Assembly: GCF_017573505.1 (NCBI RefSeq)
Contig: NZ_JAGEOJ010000020.1
Span: 62,001 to 126,000 of the forward strand
Origin: Actinomadura barringtoniae
GTDB lineage: Bacteria; Actinomycetota; Actinomycetes; Streptosporangiales; Streptosporangiaceae
Direction of reading: 5' to 3'
Length of the DNA stretch: 64,000 nucleotides
Below are positions 23,882 to 31,003 of this stretch, one piece after another. The stretch's first letter is position 1; each line of letters begins with the position of its first letter. The translations under genes were made by a program, and so were the position numbers. The notes under the pieces were generated by a model. That model ran no database searches. It was not told where the DNA came from and was given only the letters and a program-made list of their open reading frames with translations.

Positions 23882-24871
23882 TCAGAGGACCGACACGTGG
23901 ACGTGATCGAAGTGGTTGGCGGTGATGCTGCCGCGGTCCTCCATCGGCTTCCACGCGCCGCTGCCGCGCATGTCGTAAATGCGCTGGCGCCAGATCACGT
24001 ACTTGATGCCCAGGCGGGACGCGTTGGAGATCACGTACTGCGCCACCGAGTCGCCGTGGGCCTTGGCTCCGGCGCTGGGCATCTTGCCGCCGCTGCTCTC
24101 CATGAAGTCGCAGGCGGTGCCTGTGCCGTGGTCCTGCGGGTCGCCCGGCCTGCTGCAGCCGATCGCGGGGAACGGGCCGAACTTGCCGTCGATCTCCAGG
24201 AGCACCTTGCGCATCCGGGCCGTCATCGAGTTGCCGATGATCGGGGATTTGGTGCCGTGGACGCCGTCGGGCTTGCCGCCGTTCGGGACCTCGGGCTTGT
24301 ACTTGGCCAGGAGCTTCTTGACGCGCGCCCGCTGGCTCTCAAGGTCGTCGATCTCGCGGCGGACGTCGGACAGCTTGGCGTCGGCTGCCTGCTGTGAACG
24401 TGTCGCTTCCTGGGACAACTTGTCCAGATTCTGGATGCGGCGGCCGCTGTTGCGGGCCAGGGCCTCGACCGTGCTCATATCGCGGATCGCCCTGCTCGGG
24501 TCACCGTCGCCGGTGACCGGCATCATGTCGAGGCTGCCGCGCATGTACGAGGAGGCCGCGAGCCGGCTGACGTCGGCGCGGGCGGCGTTGAACTCGCGGG
24601 TCAGGCGGTCGGCGTCCTTCTCGGCCTTCTCCGCCGCGCCCTTGGCCTGGTCAAGGGAGACCAGCTCGCCGCGGTACTCCTTGCTGAGCGCGTCGGCGCG
24701 CTTCTTCAGCTTGGCGTACTCCTGCTTGGTGTCCTTGGGCTCCATCGGGGCACCGGCCGCCGCGCCGGTCGACTCCGGCAGCAACGCCGACACCGTCAGG
24801 ACCACGGCTATGGCCGCACAGCGCCGCCGCACGGAACGCCGCTTCCGGCCGAGGGGGTCGAGGGCCGCCAC
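23882..24871 (-). CDS. Secreted coiled-coil protein with C-terminal peptidase-like domain
   Basis: A 329-residue exported protein. The start is GTG at 24871, since GAGGAGAG lies just upstream; a longer ATG reading lacks this. The signal peptide is Arg-rich then hydrophobic (CAAIAVVLTVSALLPESTGA). Residues 45-200 form a long coiled coil (EYAKLKKRADALSKEYRGEL and ARVKKLLAKYKPE). The C-terminal 120 residues resemble the ARB_07466-like domain found after coiled coils in actinobacterial envelope proteins: GCSRPGDPQDHGTGTACDFM, IWRQRIYDM and terminal NHFDHVHVSVL. The His/Asp pattern recalls M15-type metallopeptidases. A cell-wall hydrolase or hydrolase-activator role is plausible but unproven. Confidence 0.8.
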   Translation of the reverse strand: MAALDPLGRKRRSVRRRCAAIAVVLTVSALLPESTGAAAGAPMEPKDTKQEYAKLKKRADALSKEYRGELVSLDQAKGAAEKAEKDADRLTREFNAARADVSRLAASSYMRGSLDMMPVTGDGDPSRAIRDMSTVEALARNSGRRIQNLDKLSQEATRSQQAADAKLSDVRREIDDLESQRARVKKLLAKYKPEVPNGGKPDGVHGTKSPIIGNSMTARMRKVLLEIDGKFGPFPAIGCSRPGDPQDHGTGTACDFMESSGGKMPSAGAKAHGDSVAQYVISNASRLGIKYVIWRQRIYDMRGSGAWKPMEDRGSITANHFDHVHVSVL

Positions 24872-25003
24872 TGATCTCTCTCCTCGGAATGATGCAGAAG
24901 ATTGGCGGCACGCTACCACAATCGACCATTTAGCCTCGCAGGCATCTAAAACCACATAGAGTCACCCGCGCGCTACCGAAGAGGACTCCACAGATTTACG
25001 GGA

Positions 25004-25029
25004 GGATCGGACCGTTCCCGGCCCGATCC
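25004..25029 (-). terminator. Hairpin terminator of the HNH gene
   Basis: Downstream of the HNH stop on the minus strand, GGATCGGGCC and GGTCCGATCC form a 10-bp stem with one G-U pair and a 6-nt loop. Confidence 0.7.
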
Positions 25030-25033
25030 CCCG

Positions 25034-25474
25034 TCAGAGGCCGACCAGCTCCTCCCAGCGCGGGATCCGCAGCTCCAGCTTGAGCTTCATCCCCGCCTCG
25101 TCCGGCGTCTTGCTTCCCTTGCGGTTGTTGCACTTGCCACAGCACAGGACGGTGTTCTCCCAGGTGTCACCTCCACCACGCGACTGCGGGAAGACGTGGT
25201 CTATCGTGTGACCGCGCCTGCCGCAGTAGCCGCACAGGCCCTTGTCGCGCAGGTAGATTCCACGCTTGCTCCACGGCGGCCGCCTGCCGTGCCTCCACCG
25301 CATGGCGACGTACCTGACCAGCCTCAGCACCCGCGGCACGGGAAAGTGGCCGATGTTCCGGCCCTCCTCCGCCTCCTCGACGACGGCCACTCCGCGCACC
25401 AGCATGCGGATGGCGTGCCGCAGGTCCACCTTCTGTAACGGCTCGTACGAAGCGTTCAGGACGAGCACGTTCAT
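25034..25474 (-). CDS. HNH endonuclease family protein
   Basis: A 146-residue protein with a GGGAGGTG ribosome site before its ATG. The N terminus MNVLVLNASYEPLQKVDLRH is typical of the widespread actinobacterial and cyanobacterial single-copy HNH family. The nuclease core has two zinc-binding CxxC pairs (GLCGYCGRRG and VLCCGKCNNRKG) around the HNH-type motif HTIDHVFPQSRGG, with a late Asn in KCNNRKG. It is a cytoplasmic DNA nuclease candidate. The neighbouring tRNA-Asn lies 29 bp upstream. It is not linked to a methylase, so there is no sign of a restriction system. Confidence 0.88.
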   Translation of the reverse strand: MNVLVLNASYEPLQKVDLRHAIRMLVRGVAVVEEAEEGRNIGHFPVPRVLRLVRYVAMRWRHGRRPPWSKRGIYLRDKGLCGYCGRRGHTIDHVFPQSRGGGDTWENTVLCCGKCNNRKGSKTPDEAGMKLKLELRIPRWEELVGL

Positions 25475-25502
25475 AGGTCACCTCCCTGCCGTGCTGTGTC
25501 CG

Positions 25503-25573
25503 CTCCCCCGCCAGGATTCGAACCTGGATATCCGCATTAACAGTGCGGCATTCTGCCCTTGAACTACGGAGGA
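25503..25573 (-). tRNA. tRNA-Asn (GTT)
   Basis: A complete cloverleaf is visible on the minus strand: acceptor stem TCCTCCG with CGGGGGA (one T-G pair), a small D arm GTTC/GAAT, anticodon stem CCGCA/TGCGG around loop CTGTTAA (anticodon GTT), and T arm CCAGG-TTCGAAT-CCTGG. The discriminator base is G and the 3' CCA is not encoded. Confidence 0.95.
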
Positions 25574-25657
25574 ATGACCAGCTAATTCCTGACGCCGGTT
25601 TTCCGGCGCCATCATTAGAGTGCCGACCCCGCCAGGGCCCGGCAACGGATTTTCGGT

Positions 25658-25700
25658 CCGGGCAGGGGACAAGGGGGGAGCCTCGGAAACCCCTGCCCGG
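25658..25700 (-). terminator. Hairpin terminator
   Basis: Arms CCGGGCAGGGG and CCCCTGCCCGG form a perfect 11-bp stem with a 21-nt loop. It lies 14 bp downstream of the minus-strand Pro-rich protein gene and upstream of tRNA-Asn. Confidence 0.7.
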
Positions 25701-25714
25701 TGACCGATTCGGCC

Positions 25715-27679
25715 TTACTCAGGTGGTGCCGTCACGAGCTTCGGCATCACCTCCCCGGCCTCGTCGCTCCACCAGCGCGGGTCACCCCGCGCCGGAAGCA
25801 CCTCGAACGTGATCCCGCGTTCCGACCGTTCACCGGACCGGACCAGCCGCACCGCGAGCACGCCCGCCCCCACCGGCGCCGCGCCCCAGAACCGCAGCAG
25901 GTCATCGCAATCCAGCTCCCATTCCGAAGGCACATCCCGCACGACACGCCCCCAGCCCGATCCACCCCCAGTGAACGAACCAAACCCCCTTCCCGTGCCG
26001 CCGACCTGCCCCTCCGCCATTCCCCCACCCGGCTCACGCTCCCGCCGGTCCCCCGCGGGCGTCTCGTCCAATGCCCGCAGCCAGGCTCGCTGCGAGGGAG
26101 TAGGACGCCCACCGGGCACGGCCCCACCAGACTCAGGCCGTGGCCCGCCTGTCACAGGCCCGCCGGATCCACTGCCCGCACCTGCGTCACGACCGCGTTC
26201 GGTGTCCTCACCTTCTGGCTGCCCCGGGCCGATGAGCGGCCCGTAGTCGCCGAGCTCGTTCGAGCGTTCATCAGGTGGACGAGCCGGTCCGGTCGGATCA
26301 GATGCAGCACCGCTGTCCGCTAGCTGTGCGACGTCCTCACTGGGCGCGGTGTTACCGGACGCGACGCGCAGCCCGGGGCGCTCGGGTGCGTACGGACGCC
26401 GTTCAGATGGGGTGGGTGGCACCGGCGCGCGTGACCCGATCGACGGCGGGCGCCCAGGCGCGTCCGGGCGCGCGGGGGTGGGGGTGCCGGGCTCGGCTGC
26501 GCCGGCTTCGGGGCCGGGCACATCATCGGCGGGATGCCCCGGAACCACACGCGGTCTGAGCGTGGCGGGCTTGTCCGAACGTTCATCAGGTGGAACGGGC
26601 GGGCCGGTCGGGTCAGAAGCGGCACCGCCCTCTGTCGTCTGCGCGGCGTCCTCGCTGGGGGCTGTGTAGCTGGACGCGACGCGGAGCCTGGGGCGCTCGG
26701 ATATGTCCGTGCGCCCTTCGGATATGTCCGGGCGCCCTTCGGATGTGTCCGGGCGCCCTTCGGATGTGTCCGGACGCCGCTCGGATGTGTCCGGACGCCG
26801 CTCGGATGTGTCCGGACGCCGCTTGGACGTGTCCGGACGCCGTTCAGGGGTGGTGGGCGGCGCGGGCGGGCGTGATCCGCCTGTGGAGCGATGAACGGGC
26901 AAGTTCGGGGGTGCGACTCGCTCACCGCCTGCGTCGCGGTTGGGCGCATTGGTGGCCGGCTGGTCCGGGGCGAGGCGCGGTGTTGTGGGCGCGGGTGGGT
27001 CGCCTGGGGGCAGATGGCCGGGTGGGGCTGGGGGTTTGTGGTCTTGGAGGGTTGGGGCCGGCAGGGGTGCTAGGGGTTCTATGTGGTCGGTGTAGAGGCG
27101 GTAGGCGACGGCTCTTAGGAGGTTGGCCGCTGTGAGCATGTGGTCGTGGGGGACGGCTCGGGTGGTGAGTTCGGGGAGGCCGAAGCGGTGGAGGCCGGCG
27201 GTACCCACGATGACGCGGTCGGTGGTTTGGGGGTCAAGGGAGACGAAGACGCCTATCCAGTCGTCGCCCAGGCGGAAGTGGGGTGGTTCGGGGGCGGCGG
27301 AGAGGATCTGGTCTGAGGCCAGGTCTACTAGGTGGCCGGTTAGGGCGGTGGTGAGGGTGCGGGCTATTAGGCGGGTGGCTTGGGATTGGTAGGGGTGGGG
27401 GGTTGTTGTAGAGGTGACCACCAAGTGGCGGGTGGCGGACAGGACGTGGTGGAGGTCTTCTGCGGCGCCGCCTAGGCGGTTGAGGTGGGCGGTCCAGCCG
27501 GTGGGGACGGGCCAGCTTCCGTGGACGCTCAGGCGAGGTGTTTCCAGGAGTTCGCGGGCTGCATGGCCTAATGCGGTGACTGGAAGGGCGTCGCGGATAT
27601 GGCGGGTGTCGGGGGTGTGAGTTTCGTTGGTGGCGACCAGAAAACGGGTGGTGACGAATTCGGGGATGGCTAGCAGCAT
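25715..27679 (-). CDS. Pro-rich protein with heptad tandem repeats; unknown function
   Basis: A 654-residue protein, AAAGGG about 7 bp before its ATG. Residues 1-215 form an apparently globular domain (LHHVLSATRHLVVTSTT, WIGVFVSLDPQTTDRVIVGT, HDHMLTAANLLRAVAYRLYT). Residues 220-560 are disordered and rich in Pro, Asp, Glu and Arg, with seven 7-residue units of type RPDTSER coded by a 21-bp minisatellite. Two longer related blocks (RLRVASSYTAPSEDAAQ and GLRVASGNTAPSEDVAQ) also repeat. The C-terminal 90 residues (WELDCDDLLRFWGAAPVGAG, then LVTAPPE) look folded again. No signal peptide or membrane helix. I do not recognise the family. Confidence 0.7.
   Translation of the reverse strand: MLLAIPEFVTTRFLVATNETHTPDTRHIRDALPVTALGHAARELLETPRLSVHGSWPVPTGWTAHLNRLGGAAEDLHHVLSATRHLVVTSTTTPHPYQSQATRLIARTLTTALTGHLVDLASDQILSAAPEPPHFRLGDDWIGVFVSLDPQTTDRVIVGTAGLHRFGLPELTTRAVPHDHMLTAANLLRAVAYRLYTDHIEPLAPLPAPTLQDHKPPAPPGHLPPGDPPAPTTPRLAPDQPATNAPNRDAGGERVAPPNLPVHRSTGGSRPPAPPTTPERRPDTSKRRPDTSERRPDTSERRPDTSEGRPDTSEGRPDISEGRTDISERPRLRVASSYTAPSEDAAQTTEGGAASDPTGPPVPPDERSDKPATLRPRVVPGHPADDVPGPEAGAAEPGTPTPARPDAPGRPPSIGSRAPVPPTPSERRPYAPERPGLRVASGNTAPSEDVAQLADSGAASDPTGPARPPDERSNELGDYGPLIGPGQPEGEDTERGRDAGAGSGSGGPVTGGPRPESGGAVPGGRPTPSQRAWLRALDETPAGDRREREPGGGMAEGQVGGTGRGFGSFTGGGSGWGRVVRDVPSEWELDCDDLLRFWGAAPVGAGVLAVRLVRSGERSERGITFEVLPARGDPRWWSDEAGEVMPKLVTAPPE
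26696..26842. repeat. Seven tandem 21-bp repeats within a coding region
   Basis: Seven units of 21 bp, with consensus CTCGGATGTGTCCGGACGCC plus G on the plus strand, encode seven RPDTSE-type heptads in the Pro-rich protein. Units differ at a few positions (GGATATG against GGATGTG, and GGACGCCG against GGGCGCCC), indicating stepwise expansion and drift. Confidence 0.92.
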
Positions 27680-27759
27680 GACGACCCTTTCTGCCGGGCC
27701 CCTTTGTGAGGCCTCATGCAGACAAGGGTCGTCGGGTGGGCGGGGTCAACGCATCAGAA

Positions 27760-28134
27760 TCAGGTTCTGTGGATAACTTCTTGTGATGGGTTGATTCCGT
27801 TGAGTATGACGGCGAGGTCGTCGGGGATCGGCATGACCGTGTTGATGCCGACTCCCGTTCGGCCGGTGTTGCCTCGGGGCGCGCGACCCATCAGGGAGCC
27901 TGGGCCGCCGACCAGGAGGCGGATGACCTGGCCGAACGCCTCTGTGCGATCGCGGCATCGGACCGCGAGGACCAGCATGTGCCAGTGGGCGCGGGTGTGC
28001 GGCCAGGCCCAGGACTGGGACAGGATGTGGGCGCGTTCCAGGGCACGCCACATCGCTTCCGGGTCGGTGGAGGTGCGGGCCTTGCGGAGTTCGTCCTCGA
28101 AGGCTGTGCGGACTTGGGGCGGCATCTGGGACAT
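27760..28134 (-). CDS. DUF3703 family protein
   Basis: A 124-residue cytosolic protein. The sequence pattern ALERAHILSQSWAWPHTRAH, WHMLVLAVRCRDRTEAFGQV, IRLLVGGPGSLMGRAPRGNT and GVGINTVMPIPDDL matches my memory of DUF3703 closely, with the conserved ERAHI.SQ and P.GNTG motifs. The family function is unknown. It starts 25 bp after the AraC gene stop, so it is probably co-transcribed with that regulator and may be its target. Confidence 0.85.
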   Translation of the reverse strand: MSQMPPQVRTAFEDELRKARTSTDPEAMWRALERAHILSQSWAWPHTRAHWHMLVLAVRCRDRTEAFGQVIRLLVGGPGSLMGRAPRGNTGRTGVGINTVMPIPDDLAVILNGINPSQEVIHRT

Positions 28135-28159
28135 GGCTCCAGCGTGATGTGCCGGGGCT

Positions 28160-28834
28160 CTAGGGGCTTGAACGAACCTGCTCGAACTTCGACGGTGAGA
28201 TGCCGAACATCCGCTTGCAGATGCGACTGAAGTGCGCGCCGTCTGCGAAGCCGGCGCCGTGGGCGGCATCGGTGACGGAGGCTCCCTCGGTGAGCAGGTC
28301 GGCGGCCCTGTGCAGGCGGAGCCATTGAACGTAGGGGCGGACCGGCAGGCCGACCTCGTCGCGGAACAGGTGCGCCAGGCGGCTTTCGGACAGGCCTACG
28401 GCCTGAGCCAGGTCGGGGAGGCGGATGGGGCCGTCCAGGCGGTCGGGGAGACTGCGGAGCGTGCTGGCAACGGCCGGATGGCTCACCTCTAGCTCGCGGC
28501 TTGGTGGGAGCAAGGAGAGGAAGTCCTCGGGGCTGCCCAGGGCGGCTCCGGCTTGGGCCCAGGACCGTACGGAATGGGATGAGCGGGAGGAGAGTTCGCG
28601 GCCCTGCGTTGATTCGGAGTCCACATGCACCATCAGGGCGTTCTCCACGCCTTGGACCACCTCGTGCGGGACGTCGGGTGGGATGACCACGGCGCGGCAG
28701 GCGAGCCGGGCTTCGGAGTCGGCCAGAACGAACTCGCCTTGCCGGGCGAAGAAGACCTGGACGGAATGGTGCGCGTGCCGGGCGGCGGTGCCTGCCGTTC
28801 CGGCGTAGACGAGGAGGCCCGGGCGCACCGTCAT
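28160..28834 (-). CDS. AraC-family regulator with N-terminal cupin sensor
   Basis: A 224-residue regulator. The ATG at 28834 (MTVRPGLLVY) is preferred because GGAG lies about 8 bp upstream; GTG at 28855 is an alternative. Residues 5-85 are a cupin-like sensor with ARHAHHSVQVFFARQGEFVL and VIPPDVPHEVV, the histidines fitting a metal or effector pocket. Residues 125-220 are the AraC double helix-turn-helix: IRLPDLAQAVGLSESRLAHL, then VTDAAHGAGFADGAHFSRIC, and KRMFGISPSKF. It lies between GNAT and DUF3703 genes on the same strand, forming a likely three-gene unit. Confidence 0.88.
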   Translation of the reverse strand: MTVRPGLLVYAGTAGTAARHAHHSVQVFFARQGEFVLADSEARLACRAVVIPPDVPHEVVQGVENALMVHVDSESTQGRELSSRSSHSVRSWAQAGAALGSPEDFLSLLPPSRELEVSHPAVASTLRSLPDRLDGPIRLPDLAQAVGLSESRLAHLFRDEVGLPVRPYVQWLRLHRAADLLTEGASVTDAAHGAGFADGAHFSRICKRMFGISPSKFEQVRSSP

Positions 28835-28872
28835 GGCGCCGCTCCAGATGCTCACACGCGCCAGGCTACGCC

Positions 28873-29847
28873 CTACGGGAGAACGGACGCGGACGCCTGG
28901 TATTCGCGGGTCTCGCGCTGGCGGCGGTAGCCCAGCTCCTCGTTGACGGCGAGCATGTGGACGTTGTCGCCCGCGTTGTCGGTCTCGATCTCGCGGACCT
29001 CGGGGCGTTCGCGGGACAGCCAGTCGAGCATGGCGGCCTTGACCCAGATGCCCAGGCGGCGGCCGCGGTGCTCGGGGACGACGGCGGTGTCGTACTGGGC
29101 GGCGCGGTAGGGGTCGTCGGCGGAGACGACGACCTCGGTGAAGCCCGCGACGGTGGTGCCCTGGACGGCGGCCACGGTGTAGAGGGCGTCGCCGCGCTTG
29201 TTGACCATCTCGGCCATCTCGCGCACGCGGTCGGCGTCCCACGGGACTCCCTCGTAGGCCTGCATGTCGGCCATCGCGTGCTTGGCGCGTGCCAGCGCGA
29301 GCGCGTACTCGTCCGGTACGGCGCCCTGCCAGTGGACCAGGTCGTAGCCGACCGGGCCCGCGGCGATGAGCTCCTTGACGCGGCCCGGCGGAACGTCGGA
29401 CAGATGCAGGAGGAGGCCCTTGAGAGTGAGGACGCACTCGAAGCCGTGCGACTCCAGGAACGGGACGGCGGGCGTCGCGGCGGACACCTGGGCGATCACG
29501 CTGGAACGGCGGTCGGCGCGCAGGCCCTCGGCGGCGTGATGGAGAAGGGCAGAGCCGAGGCCGTGGCGGCGGCGGTCGGGGCGGACCTGGATGTCGATCT
29601 CGGCGGGGCGGTCCGCGCCGGGCGCGCCGGGCAGGCGGAGCGCGGCGACGGCGGTCATCTCGCCGTCCTCCAGCGCCGCCCACAGGCGCTGCCGCGAACC
29701 CTGCTCGGCGCCCAGCAGCCGGGCCGCGGTCTGTTCGGGCTCGGGCACGGGGTCGTCGGCGGGGTCGTCCGCGTGCACGGCGAGCAGCACGGAGTGCCAC
29801 TGCCGGATCTGTGCGTCCGTGGGATCATCGACCGCGATGACGTCCAT
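28873..29847 (-). CDS. Tandem-GNAT N-acetyltransferase
   Basis: A 324-residue cytosolic protein with two GNAT domains. The first has an intact acetyl-CoA motif (IQVRPDRRRHGLGSALLHHA, near residue 88). The second has the variant VVPEHRGRRLGIWVKAAMLD near residue 260, followed by IETDNAGDNVHMLAVNEELG, a pattern of mycothiol-synthase-like and related actinobacterial two-domain GNATs. It lacks other MshD signatures I know, so I would not name it. The substrate is unknown. The downstream AraC gene starts 38 bp after its stop. Confidence 0.85.
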   Translation of the reverse strand: MDVIAVDDPTDAQIRQWHSVLLAVHADDPADDPVPEPEQTAARLLGAEQGSRQRLWAALEDGEMTAVAALRLPGAPGADRPAEIDIQVRPDRRRHGLGSALLHHAAEGLRADRRSSVIAQVSAATPAVPFLESHGFECVLTLKGLLLHLSDVPPGRVKELIAAGPVGYDLVHWQGAVPDEYALALARAKHAMADMQAYEGVPWDADRVREMAEMVNKRGDALYTVAAVQGTTVAGFTEVVVSADDPYRAAQYDTAVVPEHRGRRLGIWVKAAMLDWLSRERPEVREIETDNAGDNVHMLAVNEELGYRRQRETREYQASASVLP

Positions 29848-29916
29848 CAGACTGTTGTAGCGGATTCTGAGCCGCCATGACCCTCACCCGGCTTAACCCA
29901 TGTCCAGGAGTGCGTT

Positions 29917-30900
29917 TCAAGATTGCCGGGTGAACGCCGCCAGGATGCGTTCCGCGGCCAGCGCGGGGGTGAGCTTCCCCTCCGCGACCTGCGATTCAAG
30001 GTCGGGAGCGAGTTCTCGTACGGCCGGATGCTCGCGCAGTTCGGTCAGTAGACGATCTCGGACCATCGCCCACGTCCAGCCGACCTGCTGGCGGCGGCGG
30101 CGCTCCTCCAGTTCGCCGGAAGCCTTCAGCTCCTCCTGATGGTCCACCAGTTGCTGCCAGACCTTGTCCAGGCCGGTGTTCTCCTTGGCGCTGCAGGTGA
30201 GAACGGGGATCGCGCGGGTTCGTTCATCACTGCGCAGGAGCCGGAGCGCCCCGGCGAGCTCTCGCGCGGCCTTCTTGGCGTCCATCGCGTGAGGGCCGTC
30301 TGCCTTGTTGACGGCGATGACGTCCGCCAGCTCCAGAACGCCCTTCTTGATGCCCTGCAACTGGTCGCCCGTGCGGGCCAAAGTCAGGAAGAGGAACGAG
30401 TCGACCATCTCGGCAACGGTCGTCTCTGACTGCCCCACGCCGACCGTCTCCACGAGAACGACGTCGTAGCCCGCCGCCTCCATGACGACCATCGCCTCGC
30501 GGGTCGCCTTGGCGACGCCACCGAGAGTCCCTGCCGTGGGAGAGGGGCGGATGAACGCGTTGGGATCGGTGGCGAGCCGCCCCATCCGGGTCTTGTCGCC
30601 CAGGATGCTGCCGCCCGTGCGCGTCGAGGACGGGTCGACGGCGAGCACCGCCACCTTGTGCCCGGCGGCGGTCAGGTCGGTGCCGAGGGCGTCGATGAAC
30701 GTGGACTTGCCCACGCCCGGCACGCCCGTGATCCCGACCCGCAGCGCCCCGCCCGTGAACGGGGTGAGCTCGACCAGCAGCCGCTGCGCCAGCTCCCGGT
30801 GGTCGGCCCGGGTGGACTCCACGAGCGTGATCGAACGGGCGATCCACGCCCTGGAGCTCTCCCGTACGCCGGTGACGTAGTCCTCGAGGCCCGGCTTCAC
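29917..30900 (-). CDS. meaB: Methylmalonyl-CoA mutase-associated GTPase MeaB
   Basis: A 327-residue G3E-type GTPase that gates B12 delivery and protects methylmalonyl-CoA mutase from inactivation. Motifs: G1 GITGVPGVGKSTFIDAL (near residue 57), switch SSTRTGGSILGDKTRM, base-specific region DVIAVNKADG (NKAD), and the family segment FIRPSPTAGTLGGVA. The GTG start follows GGAGG. It is third in the mutA-mutB-meaB operon, 99 bp after mutB. That gap contains extra copies of its own ribosome-site/start sequence. Confidence 0.95.
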   Translation of the reverse strand: MKPGLEDYVTGVRESSRAWIARSITLVESTRADHRELAQRLLVELTPFTGGALRVGITGVPGVGKSTFIDALGTDLTAAGHKVAVLAVDPSSTRTGGSILGDKTRMGRLATDPNAFIRPSPTAGTLGGVAKATREAMVVMEAAGYDVVLVETVGVGQSETTVAEMVDSFLFLTLARTGDQLQGIKKGVLELADVIAVNKADGPHAMDAKKAARELAGALRLLRSDERTRAIPVLTCSAKENTGLDKVWQQLVDHQEELKASGELEERRRRQQVGWTWAMVRDRLLTELREHPAVRELAPDLESQVAEGKLTPALAAERILAAFTRQS

Positions 30901-30901
30901 T

Positions 30902-31003
30902 CGGCGTCCTCCAAACCGGACTTCCCGCGGGCGCCCTCCGCGCCTGGCCTCACGGCCTCCTCTGTGCCCGGCCTCACGAGGCGTCCTCCAAGCACGGCCT
31001 CAC
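30902..31003 (-). repeat. Repeated ribosome-site/start-like sequence between mutB and meaB
   Basis: On the coding strand, GGAGGACGCC followed by GTGAGGCCGGGC (GTG at 30977) nearly duplicates the real meaB initiation region, GGAGGACGCC followed by GTGAAGCCGGGC (GTG at 30900). Two further CGTGAGGCC copies lie at 30953 and at the mutB stop. The extra GTG at 30977 is out of frame with meaB. Confidence 0.65.

Noticed and set aside
25503..25573. HNH gene next to tRNA-Asn as part of a restriction or mobile element
   Set aside because: The HNH family is a common single-copy housekeeping-type gene, and there is no methylase, integrase or repeat nearby.
25593..25608. Small hairpin CGCCGG-TTTT-CCGGCG upstream of tRNA-Asn
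   Set aside because: The stem is only 6 bp and lies in the tRNA promoter region; the stronger hairpin at 25658-25700 already explains termination.
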